Assembly (NCBI GenBank): GCA_030267965.1
Contig: BRYA01000387.1
Span: forward strand, 18,580 to 35,464
DNA length: 16,885 nucleotides
Direction of reading: 5' to 3'
DNA from: Triparma columacea
Taxonomy: Eukaryota; Sar; Bolidophyceae; Parmales; Triparmaceae
The stretch's first letter is position 1, and each line of letters opens with the position of its first letter. The notes under the pieces were generated by a model. The model made no database searches, was not told the DNA's origin, and worked only from the letters and a program-made list of their open reading frames with translations. Of the stretch, positions 1 to 9,031 are shown one piece after another. Both the position numbers and the translations under genes were made by a program.

Positions 1-46
1 CTATCTCCATCTCATCGCTCTTAAACTCCCCCCCCCCCCCCCTCAG
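1..46 (+). other. 3' end of an intron of the kinase gene
   Basis: This is the tail of an intron whose donor lies outside the window. It ends in a run of 15 C (28-42) followed by TCAG at 43-46. Just upstream, CTTAAAC at 19-25 could hold the branch point. The next base opens a reading frame that matches an AGC kinase, which fixes the acceptor. Splitting a codon after its first base gives the usual family reading (ELFFHL or similar). Confidence 0.75.
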
Positions 47-937
47 AGCTATTCTTCCACCTTGGTAAGGTAGGAAAATTCGAGGAGGGTCGCGCGCGTT
101 TCTACGCCTCCGAGATAACCCTAGCAATCCAGCACGTCCACTCCCTCGATATAATCTACCGTGATCTCAAGCCTGAGAACGTCCTCCTCGACGCTCGAGG
201 TCACGTTAGGTTGACGGACTTTGGGCTAAGTAAGGAGGGGATTAGCCAGAGCGCGGAAGGGGCGAATAGCTTCTGCGGGACGCCGGAATATCTGGCGCCG
301 GAAATACTTAATAGGCAAGGACATGGGAGAGCGGTGGACTGGTGGAGGTGAGAAGGGGAAACGTTTGAGGTAGAGGTCTGGATGTCTTAACACTTTCCTA
401 ATCTAAATCATCGCTCTCCCTTTCCCCCTTACCCTTCACCCCCACAGCCTCGGAGCCCTCCTCTACGAGATGCTGTCCGGTCTCCCTCCCTTCTACTGTC
501 GCGATCGCGAGAAGCTCTTCGAGAAGATCCGCAAGGCCGACCTAACCTACCCCCGTTACCTATCCCAGCGCGCCTGCCACATCCTAAGGGGCCTACTAAC
601 TAGGGACCCGACTGCGAGACTCGGGAGCGGGAGCACGGACGCTAACGAGGTCAAGAAACACAGCTTCTTCTCCGAAGTCGACTGGGTACGTCTAGACGCT
701 GGTGAGATTGCACCACCGTGGGACCCAAAGGTATCAGGTAGTCTAGACACCAGTCAGTTCGACAGGGAGTTCACGTCCATGCCTATATTCTCCCCCGGGA
801 GCTTGCAACAACAGCAGGGGATGATGGGGAGGAGCCCGGGGAACACGCAGCAGGTCGGGAGCGTGGGGAACGGGGCTTTTGAAGGGTTCACTTTTACGGA
901 TAGGAGATTTCATGGACCTGGGGGAGGAGGGGGATGA
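47..937 (+). CDS. AGC-family Ser/Thr protein kinase, 3' part (5' truncated by window edge)
   Basis: Two exons are visible, 47-347 and 448-937, joined across a 100-base intron (donor GTGAGA, acceptor CCCACAG; the split AG|C codon keeps the frame). The visible part starts at the kinase hinge (LFFHLGK). It has the catalytic loop YRDLKPEN, the Mg-binding DFG, a T-loop reading [12 protein letters not shown] with a phosphorylatable Ser at the PDK1 position, and the APE motif. A long C-terminal tail follows, with a turn-motif-like MPIFSPGS and a hydrophobic motif FEGFTF. That tail is the AGC signature, closest in style to S6K/RSK/SGK/Akt. The enzyme would phosphorylate Ser/Thr in basic contexts downstream of PDK1- and TOR-type inputs. 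The ATP lobe and any PH or other N-terminal domain are outside the window, so the subfamily is unresolved. The C terminus ends in a Gly run before TGA at 935-937. Confidence 0.93.
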
Positions 938-940
938 AGG

Positions 941-971
<31 letters not shown>

Positions 972-1051
972 TTGTTAGGAGGGATAGGGAGAGGAGGGAA
1001 GGGGAGAGGAGGGAAGGGGAGAGAAGGGGAGGGGAGGGTGGGGCGGGGGGG
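936..1051 (+). repeat. GA microsatellite and G-rich purine tract
   Basis: Bases 936-971 are purely purine and mostly (GA)n. After a short TTGTT break, 977-1051 is almost all purine. It contains an exact tandem pair of a 15-base unit (991-1005 and 1006-1020) and ends in GGG-rich runs (1035-1051). It starts at the kinase stop codon, so it would lie in the 3' UTR. The many GGG runs could fold as G-quadruplexes on the sense strand, which is inference. Confidence 0.85.
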
Positions 1052-1301
1052 AACTACGGGAATAGATTGTTAAGATGCAAACCCTAACAGAACAATCTAG
1101 AAAGGGGGGGAGGGGGAAGATACATTCACACGGGACTACAAAGAGGAGGGCGAGGGACATTAACTCTGACGTTTTGTGGGAGCGTTTACTTGAAAACGGT
1201 GGAATTCGTTTTCTTTCAAGTTGACTCCACTTTGGCCCTCCCTTGATCCGGATTTCTTCTTGCTCCCATTTTCCCCGCCTCCCACCTCCCCTCCCCCCAA
1301 A
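1052..1301 (+). promoter_or_regulatory. Probable promoter and pyrimidine-rich 5' leader of the kinesin gene
   Basis: There is no coding signal here. Bases 1241-1298 are strongly pyrimidine-rich and run almost to the kinesin start codon. No clear TATA element was seen. Together with the preceding purine tract, this is all the space available for the kinase terminator and the kinesin promoter, so the two must be closely packed. The function is inferred from position only. Confidence 0.4.
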
Positions 1302-4300
1302 ATGAGTTCCCGTTTCAGACCAAATCCGACACCCAGTTGGGCCCAGACCCAGAACCTGTCCTCCCTCAAGGACTGGGAGGCCGACTACAATGATTCCCCA
1401 CCTGCCTCCCCGATTAGGAAGTCTGCGAATTCAAAAGCCAGGGCCAGGCCCCAGTCTCCACCCTCTTTCAACACCTCGTTATCCCCGAGGGTTTCGTATG
1501 TTCCCCCGTCGTCCTCCTCGGAGAACGCACAGAAGGACGCTGACGAGGCTTTTTTCAACATGCTCCGATCAGACGAGCCTCCAAGGCCAAAGATTGTAAA
1601 GAAGAAGAGGGTCATGAGGGTCAAGGACCCGGCGAAGGGAGCTCCCGAGAGCGGCGGGTGAGGATATTGTTGCGCTACTCTCAGTGCTTTCACACGGCCC
1701 TTCATTAAACTAACACCCCCCCCCCCCCACTACTCCCCCAATATCCCACCTTGCAGTCCTGCCAAGCCTAGACGGAGAATAACTGGAGGAAGCCTTAAGA
1801 AGGACGCTAAGGCTGTTACTTCGCCCCCCCCTCCCCCAATTAACAAGGCTCAGCAGGAGTGCGACTCGGCATTCTTCGGAATGTTGCGAGGATCAGGTGA
1901 GTTGGGCATTTTGTGTGTTTGACAAATGGTGTTTCTACAACCCCAACCCTAACGGCCTTCCCTTCCCTCCCACCTTCTTCCCCCAACTAGGCAACGGCAA
2001 TAAGCTCGACGGTAAGCCTGACATGCAGATTGGTGCAATCTCTCCTAGAGTGTCGACGGAGAGCCTTCGCAGTGAAGAATCCCTACTTAGGACTTCCCGC
2101 GATAGCGACGGCAGGCCTCTTAGCGCGGGGAGACCGCTAAGCTCTAGAAGGAGGAGGAAACTAAAGGAACCCTCAGCTGCTGCCTTACGGAATAGCGGCG
2201 TAAGGGACTCCAGAGAGGAGATCGCCCTCCCCCGGAAACCCAAGCTGTCGGAGGAGGAGATGAACAAGATTATAGAAGAGGATAGGCTGCGCTTCGAGGA
2301 ACTGCAGCTGGAGAAGCAGAAGAAGGTGGCGAAGTTAAGAGGGAAGGGGGTCGCTGGCGGGAAGAAAGTGGCAGTTCGCTCAAAGTCCATGACGAAAGTT
2401 GGCGGGAGCGGCGCCGTGAGTAAGGCAATGCCTCTCTCCGTCGACCGGCGCAAGAAGCAGGATTTAGTATTGGCCCAACAGGGCGAAAACGGCTCCAAGG
2501 ACACGAGGAGGAACCTCGACAAGAGAACGGCAAGGATTAGACACTCCCCGCACTTCATTGCTGCTATCAAGGAATATAGAAACAAGAACCCTCACCTGAA
2601 CTCCAACCACAACCACAGGGAAAGGAGGTGAGACGGCCAAGCAAGCATGATATTGATATAGGCAAAGGTCTATCAACTAACCCCCCCCCCCCCCCCTCCC
2701 TTCCCCCCCCCCTTCCCCCCCCCCTCGCAGATTCGACGACAACGCAATGACCAACCGATCCCTTAACGGCGTCACCGTTTTCGTCAGGAAGCGCCCACTC
2801 TTTCCCTACGAGAAGCAGCGCAAAGATTATGATGTCGTCTCCGTGCACGCCGACTCCGATGCCGACTCCGACCACGTCTTGATTCACAACTGCGTCATGC
2901 ACCCGGACATGAAGAAGATGCTGCACAAGCCTACTGTGTTTAGCTGCTCCGCAGCATTCGACCAGCACGCCAACAACGACGATATCTATAGCAACGTCGC
3001 CCGGCCGATGCTAGACAAGGTCTTGAGGGGAGGCATTGGCACCATTTTGATGTACGGACAAACAGGGAGTGGGAAGACCTACACCATGACGGCGATCGAG
3101 GAGAGGCTGGGGGCAGAACTCTTCTCGGAAATCACCGAGGACAAGGAGATTACGGTCAAGTTTATTGAACTCGCGGGGAAGAGGGCCGTCGACTTGCTTG
3201 GGAGGAGGCAGGGGGAGGAGGTTAGAATAATTGACCAAATGCAAGGCATGGGCAATGAGGTGCCAACGGTAAACAACGAGCCTGTTCCGAAATCGGTTGA
3301 AAAGAAGAAGCACGTCATTATCCAGGTCAGTATGAGGGAAGGAATAGAGGAGGAGACAGAGGAGAAAGTCGATGCGGACATGATGCAGGAATTCAGACGC
3401 TTCAATGCGACGGCGATTAGGACTTTTCCAAAGTGGTTGACAGCGTTTGTGAAGGTTTCCTCCATGATGGATTACCTCGAGGCCATCGGAGACGTTAGGC
3501 TAAAAGGCAAGTACAAGGTCCTGTGCAAGGTTGAGGACAATGTCGTGGAGTCGTGGAGGGGGGAAGACTCTTGGGAGGGGTGGGACGAAGAGGAGGAGGA
3601 TGAGGAGGAGGGAGGGGGGGAGGACGAAGGTGTGGAGGGAGAAATGCAGGAGGTGGCCCCAGCGCCTCAGTGCAGCGAGGCTCCAGTGGTGAGCGTGAAG
3701 TGGAAGAACGCAGCAGAGCTCACTGCCAAGTCCCAGGAGCAGCTCACCAAGTTCATCAACGTTGGAAAGTCGAGGAGGGCAACCGAGGCGACGGATGTGA
3801 ATGGAACCTCGTCGCGCTCTCATGCAGTTCTGCAAATTTCTGTCAAGGAGAAGGGGAGCAAGAAATGCGGAATCATAACACTCATTGACTGCGCAGGTAG
3901 CGAGAGGAGGAACGACTCTCTCTACCACGACAAGGAGAGACAGAAGGAGAGTGCGGAGATTAATGCCAGTCTCTACGCTCTCAAGAATTGCATCAGGGCC
4001 CGTGTCGAGGTCAGGGAGAATCCAAACACTTTCATACCCTACAGGTCCTCCCTCTTGACTAGGGTTCTCAGGGAAACCTTCGAGGTCGATACCGCTCTGC
4101 TTTCCATCATTGCAACGGCCGCGCCAAACGCCACCGACACAGAGCACACCATGGAGACCCTCAGGACCGTCAGCAGGATTGTGGGGACGGAGAATAACAT
4201 TGTCGAGCTCCCAACAGAGAATGTTTTGATGGCCCACCAGTTGCAGGAGATGATCGTCGGCAAGGCGCCGAGCTCGACCGCTAACCATGTCATTCCGATG

Positions 4301-4564
4301 AAGTGGAACAACTCTCAGCTAAATGCCTGGCTGAAAAAAGCTGCCGGGGGGATGTTTCAGAACGTCAAGGTCGTCAAAAGCGACACGGGCAAGACTGTGA
4401 TGGCGCAAACTGTGCCAAAGTTAACCGACAGTATGTGCTACGGCGACACAATCTTGGCAACACAGCTATTCAACAAACTTAGGAATGAGAGCGAGAGGAT
4501 CAACAAGATTCTACTCAAGGAGAGGATGGAGAGGAAGCAAATGATGAAGGGTTTGGATGGCTGA
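1302..4564 (+). CDS. Kinesin-13-like motor protein (988 aa, four exons)
   Basis: Exons are 1302-1657, 1757-1896, 1991-2627 and 2731-4564. All three junctions (GTGAGG, GTGAGT and GTGAGA donors; CAG or TAG acceptors) keep one frame. The start ATG has A at -3. Residues 1-377 are a basic, Ser/Pro-rich tail with a repeated AFFxMLR motif (83-89 and 157-163) and a charged helix near residues 240-270. A kinesin-13-like neck (HFIAAIKEYR) leads into the motor, which opens VFVRKRPL. The nucleotide site is intact: P-loop GQTGSGKT (487-494), switch I NGTSSRSH (735-742), switch II DCAGSER (764-770, with C where L is usual). The loop-2 KVD of kinesin-13 reads HPD. An N-terminal tail plus neck before a central motor suggests a microtubule depolymerase of the spindle or flagellum. 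About 130 extra residues sit between P-loop and switch I. The last 90 residues look SAM-like. Family assignment is fairly sure; the subfamily is inference. Confidence 0.9.
2681..2726 (+). repeat. Poly-C tract at the 3' end of kinesin intron 3
   Basis: Three C runs of 16, 10 and 10 bases (2681-2696, 2703-2712, 2715-2724), broken only by a few T, fill the polypyrimidine position of the intron at 2628-2730. They directly follow a branch-site-like ACTAAC at 2676-2681. The neighbouring kinesin intron (1658-1756) has a 13-C run at 1716-1728, also following ACTAAC. Run lengths this long may be imprecise in the assembly. Confidence 0.85.
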
Positions 4565-4581
4565 TAATGAACTCAATTAGA
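4565..4581. other. 17-base convergent intergenic spacer
   Basis: Only 17 bases separate the kinesin TGA (4562-4564, + strand) from the prolyl-tRNA synthetase TAA (4582-4584 read on the - strand). Neither gene can have a private 3' UTR in this space, so each transcript must run into the other gene's last exon in antisense. No clear poly(A) signal was recognised in the spacer. Confidence 0.85.
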
Positions 4582-7104
4582 TTAGAAAGCCCTCCCAAAT
4601 AGAGCCATCCTGTCCGCAGGTTCCCCGGAGAAGAAGCACTTCTTCCCCTCGAACATTTTCATGTCGTTGACGTCCTTGGGGTAGCACCGAAGGGTTGCCT
4701 TGCACTCCTCCTTGATCTTTTCTTCGTTTGCGGCGTCGCACTTCCAGGGCACGAGAAACAGCCCCGCGCCGGGGTACTGGGAGGCCTCGTCATTGACGAG
4801 AAGTGACTTCATCTCGTCGTAAGTTACGTCGAGCCTAGTGCCTCCCGCAAGCCTTGCCCTCGCGTTGTCCAGGAGGTACTCCTGGTACTGTGGTGAGGAA
4901 GCGAAGCGAAGCGCAAAAAGGGTTGGGTTAAGAGTTTTATGTTTGTGTGGTTGCGCGTGTCACAACGAGCATTACTACTAGTCGCTTCGCTTCTCTCTTG
5001 GGCTCACCTGTTCAAGCTCCTCGACGACCTTATCAGCCGCATCCTCAAGTCGCACGGATTCTTTATCTTCCTTCCATTTCCTCCACTTGAAGACGCAAAC
5101 ATCGTTTTTGACGTCCCTAGGCCCAATCTCTATCCTCAAAGGGACGCCCTTGCGCTCCCACTCGAAGTACTTCGCACCGTTGCGAAGGTAGTCCCTGTCG
5201 TCGACCTTGACCCTAACACCCCGCTCCGTGAGGCCCTTGACGAGGCTGTCAAGAGAAGCCTTGAGCTTTTCTGCACCCTCCTCATCGTTCTTCTTGGCGG
5301 GGATGGGAACAATTACGACCTGCTTGGGCGCGATCTTGGGAGGCAGGACCAGACCCGAGTCGTCAGAGTGGGTCATTATCATGGCTCCGATCAGGCGTGT
5401 AGTTACTCCCCACGACGTGCCGTAAACGGGAGAAATGCTTGAATCGGAAGCCTGGAAGGTCACGTCGAAGGCTTTACCGAAGGACTGCCCGAGATCGTGA
5501 CTCGTCCCGCTCTGCAGGCACCACCCGTTCTGCATCATGGCCTCAATCGTGTAAGTCTCCTCTGCGTGGAGGAGCGAGAAGAGAGAGAACCGAAAGGGGT
5601 TAGAAGGTTTCGTAGTATGACTTCCAATGTTGCGCGCTCTGTATTGTCTATTCTAACCTGCTCCTGCGAACCTCTCGCTGGGACTCTTCTTGCCAGTGAT
5701 AGTCGGCATGGCCAGCATGTCGCTGCAAAAGTCCTCGTAAACCCCAATCATCTTTACTGCATCCTCGCTCGCCCCCTCCGCAGTCGCGTGCGCAGTGTGG
5801 CCCTCCTGCCACAGGAACTCCGAAGTTCGGAGGAACGGCCGAGTCCTAAGCTCCCACCTCAGGACGTTGGCCCACTGGTTGATTTTGAGGGGCAGGTCGC
5901 GGTGGGAGGTGATCCACTTTCGAAAGGAATTCCATATTATTGTCTCTGAAGTTGGGCGGATGATTAAGGGCTGAGGGTGGGGGGGCAAGGTTGACCATCG
6001 TTAGCTAAGAGGCGTCAGGTTCGGAGTAGGTGCCGGCATCGGTCTCACCTCCTCGAGCTCAGCAGCAGGGTCGGCTATTAGGTTGGTGGGGTCGTCTGGG
6101 GAACCAGTTAAGCGGTGATGGGTGACTACGGCGCATTCCTTTGCGAATCCCTCGACGTGTTCAGCCTCCTTAGTCAGGAAACTCATTGGGATGAGGAGGG
6201 GGAAGTAGCAGTTCTCGACGTCCTCGTTCTTGATCCTCTTGTCCATGTCCTCCCTAAGGAGTTCCCAAATCGACATGCCCCAAGGCTTTATTATCATGGC
6301 ACCACGAGTAGGTGACGACTGCGGAAAGCGGGTTGGGGTTGTGGTGGTGGTGGGGGTTCGTTAGGGGAAGATGGGCATTAATTTGAAAGTGAGCTACATT
6401 CTCAGCTCCATTCTCACCTCTGCCATGGCGGAATGGCGGATAACATCAGAGTACCATGTACTGTAGTCGGTCTCGCGGGGCGTGATATAATCGTCGTCGT
6501 CAGACTTGTTATTACCGCCTTTTTTTCCACCCTTTTTTCCAACCTCCTGTTTCTGCGGGCGGAGAGAAGCGGGAGAAGCGAAGCGGGAGGAGCAAAGTGG
6601 CGGCCGAAGATTGAGTAAATATAGGGTGTCGAATTGGGGGGAGGCGGGAATAAGTAAGAAACGCGTCACGTCATAACCCTTCAGCCCTTTCTCACCTTCT
6701 TTGGTTCAGCAGGTGGCTCCAGCTTTGCTTTCAACGACAGCAGCTCTTCGACGAATGGCTTCACGGTCGCCTTGTCGGCCCCTGAATCCTTCAGCGCGCG
6801 TATCTCATCGCCCTTCGTTTGAGGTGAGGTGCGAAGGGGTTGGGTGAGAAAGAAGTGACATAAGACCCTGGTACAGTTTACAAATCTGGGCCACATAAGT
6901 TGATCTATTACCGGATCTTACCTTTGACTTGATTTGACCTTCAATTTGAGCTACCTCGTCATTTGTTAGCTGCGAGGCCAACCCTGAAACCCCTGAAAAC
7001 CTTGTAATTTGACACTTCGGTCGGCTCTGAGAAATTGAAATCCCCCTTGGGATAATAAATGAACGTGCAAGGGGGATACGAGAGGTAAGTTGAAGCATGA
7101 ACAT
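4582..7104 (-). CDS. ProRS: Prolyl-tRNA synthetase, eukaryotic/archaeal type, with N-terminal WHEP domain
   Basis: Seven exons read on the - strand: 6922-7104, 6696-6812, 6418-6552, 6049-6318, 5658-5970, 5008-5561, 4582-4887 (625 aa). All junctions keep frame. The enzyme charges tRNA-Pro with proline using ATP. A WHEP tRNA-binding helix-turn-helix (about residues 48-92, [12 protein letters not shown]) is followed by a Lys/Gly linker and the catalytic core opening [12 protein letters not shown]. The class II parts are present: the TSE loop in IIRPTSET (near 236-245), motif 2 around [11 protein letters not shown], the substrate loop GTSHDLGQ, and motif 3 in [18 protein letters not shown]. An anticodon-binding domain and the C-terminal Cys-bearing domain end the protein, whose last residue is Phe where Tyr is usual. 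The start is uncertain: in-frame ATGs begin at 7176, 7140, 7104 and 7098. I chose 7104 (purine at -3); its product starts with an Arg/Ser-rich, targeting-like stretch. The exon 1/2 acceptor (AAG at 6813-6815) has a weak tract. Confidence 0.92.
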
Positions 7105-7287
7105 TACAGATAGATAAGTATAAAGGAAGGAGCGGGGCATTGGAGGGTGAAAATGCTGTGATTTGATATGTGCCATTTATCATCAGAAACTTCTCGCTTA
7201 GAAAGTACCGGATCGACTTCGATAAACTTCGCTTGCGCAATGACGTATGTTTTATTGAATTCTAGTAGGCGTCTTACTCGGAGAAAA
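7105..7287. promoter_or_regulatory. Short divergent promoter between ProRS and dethiobiotin synthetase
   Basis: Two head-to-head genes start within about 180 bases, or about 100 if the longer N termini are used (7140 on the - strand, 7240 on the + strand). The space is richer in A/T than the flanking exons. A TATA-like TTTATAC lies on the - strand near 7118-7125, but it is too close to the 7104 ATG to place the transcription start well. A shared bidirectional promoter is inferred from position. Confidence 0.5.
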
Positions 7288-8446
7288 ATGCCTGGTAGGA
7301 TATTTCAGCAAGGTCTACGAGCTCTCTCCGCAGCAAGGAGGAAATCTTCCACAACTCTGATATTTGGATCAAATACTGATGTCGGCAAGTCGCTTCTTGT
7401 GTCTGGTTTGTGTCGGTACAGCGCAATTGAGGAGAGAAGGAAGACGAGGTATGTGAAACCTGTGCAGGCTGGGTTGCCTGGGGATCAGGATTTGATTGAT
7501 CTTTACGGAGAGGGGAAGGTGAGGTGGTGGTGTGGGGTGCGTCGAGGTTTGGGGAATGACAAATATTTGGTGGGAAGAAAGGACGAGGTGGGAGGGGTCA
7601 AGGGGGGGATGGGTCAAGGGGGGAGGCAGTTCTTCACAACTCCTTCTCACATCGTTCCATTCCCCCCTGCCCCTTCCACTCTTCCCCTTCACCCCCCCTG
7701 CCCCCCCGCAAGGTTCACGCGACGACTCTGCACACGTTCCCCGACCATCCTTGTTCGCCACATCTCGCATCCTATCTCTCTTCCACCCCCCTTAAATCTA
7801 AGACCATTGTCGACGATTTGATTGCCGAGTTGAACAGCCGTGAGGACGAAGAGTACGAGAGAACCTTTATAGAAACCGCGGGAGGCGTGCTGAGCCCAGG
7901 CCCTAGCTGGGTGGGTGGCGAGGGGAGGATTAGGCATAGAGATCAGGGAATTGACACGGAGTGGTGCTACGATTTGCAAGGGGATGTTTACAAGGGGGTC
8001 AAGGATAGAGTAAAGGTGCGTTTGTTTGGACCAGACAATGGGGGGGGGGGGGGTGCTGAGGGATTAGGGGTAGAGGGGACCTTATTCCTTCTTCTAACAC
8101 ACTTCTTCAGGTCGTGCTTGTTGGCGATGGCAAACTTGGTGGAGTGGGCGTCACTTTGAGCTCACTCGAGTCGCTTTACTCCCGTGGCTACGACGTGTCG
8201 GCGGTGGTGTTCGTAGGGTATAGGGGCACGGAAGGGGGGATGATGGACAACCACGGGTGCGTTGAGGATTGGATGAGAGGCAACAGAGGTGAGGAGAGAG
8301 GGAGATGCTTTAGTCTCCCGGATCCTCCGGAGATGCAGGAGGAGAAGGTAGAGGGCGGCGATCTATGGGACTACTTCGATAGTGAGGGGGTAAAGGAAGT
8401 AATGCGCGAAATCAGTGATACGTTGGATAGCTCGGAGGAGGTGTGA
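7288..8446 (+). CDS. bioD: Dethiobiotin synthetase (BioD/BIO3-like), stand-alone
   Basis: Three exons, 7288-7518, 7713-8015 and 8111-8446, give 289 aa; all junctions fall between codons. The enzyme closes the ureido ring of 7,8-diaminopelargonate with CO2 and ATP, the penultimate step of biotin synthesis. Visible family marks: P-loop GSNTDVGKS, the substrate-side YVKPVQAG, ETAGGVLSPGPS, and VVLVGDGKLGGVGVTLSSLES. These match the plant/algal BIO3 domain. The N terminus (MPGRIFQQGLRALSAARRKSS) is Arg/Ser/Ala-rich without acids, like a mitochondrial presequence; plant BIO3 is mitochondrial. An upstream in-frame ATG at 7240 would lengthen it by 16 residues; 7288 has A at -3. In plants this domain is fused to the diaminopelargonate aminotransferase BIO1, but here TGA follows the DTBS domain. 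Intron 1 (194 bases) is C-rich with a GCAAG acceptor; intron 2 (95 bases) has a GTGCGT donor and a 14-G run at 8040-8053. Confidence 0.92.
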
Positions 8447-9031
8447 CGAGAAAGCAAGCAAAGCACCAAAAGTTGTAAAGAAAAAATGATAAAATCTTGC
8501 AAACGATTCAAATTTGTGTGATGCCCTAAGGTTGTTTACCAATTTTGGCCTATAATTCACTCATTGGCTCCCTCTGGTCAGGTGAAGGGCGGGGTAGCAG
8601 GATCGGATTTAACCATTGGCTCTCTGTTACTGTTGGTGTTCTTGGGTTACAGCCTAATGTGACTGTGTTCGTTTCAAAATAAATTCTCTCTTGCATTAAG
8701 CGCTTTCAAAAGGAAAGGAAGGGTCGATAACTTTAAAAAGTTTGTGTCGTCGAGATGGACAATAAGAAGGAATACTCCAAAAATGGAGAAATGAGGTGTG
8801 ATTGAGGTTGAGGAAATGGACAGAGGGGCGATGAACATGGGTCGAGCATTCTCGAGGCATTGGGACGGGGGGAATTAGTTGATGCGGAATTGGAAAGACT
8901 TCAAGAAGGGCGGGACTTGGCCAAACCTAACCAGGAATTCCGGACCTAATTCTAACGAGCTTGGGGAACAACAACAGAAGGCAAATTCTCTATCTGATCT
9001 CTCACCTTGAACCACACGAATCAACACAAAA
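8447..9031. promoter_or_regulatory. Non-coding: 3' UTR of dethiobiotin synthetase and promoter region of the large gene
   Basis: No coding signal was found on either strand. The first part is A-rich just after the stop (8447-8510) and should hold the 3' UTR. A repeated CATTGGCTC (8562-8570 and 8614-8622) contains inverted CCAAT boxes. No tRNA-like A and B boxes were recognised. Bases 8700-9031 hold nothing else I can name. Confidence 0.45.
8562..8622. promoter_or_regulatory. Paired inverted-CCAAT elements
   Basis: CATTGGCTC occurs at 8562-8570 and again at 8614-8622, 52 bases apart, followed each time by a CTCT-type sequence. ATTGG is the reverse complement of the CCAAT box bound by NF-Y. 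The pair lies about 700 bases before the large gene's ATG and about 120-180 bases after the previous stop, so it could serve the large gene. Function is inferred. Confidence 0.35.

Noticed and set aside
1221..1301. Upstream extension of the kinesin frame to 1221
   Set aside because: The codon at 1221 is TTG, not ATG; the ATG at 1302 with A at -3 is the natural start, and the extension is a pyrimidine leader.
1935..2585. 216-codon open frame on the - strand
   Set aside because: Antisense of kinesin exon 3. The Ser/Leu-rich product is what reverse translation of a Lys/Arg/Glu-rich tail gives.
3500..4288. 262-codon open frame on the - strand across the kinesin motor exon
   Set aside because: It is the shadow of a strongly conserved coding frame on the + strand; the product has no recognisable domain.
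47..4564. One kinase-kinesin fusion gene
   Set aside because: The kinase ends in its own AGC hydrophobic motif and a TGA, and 364 non-coding bases follow before the kinesin ATG.
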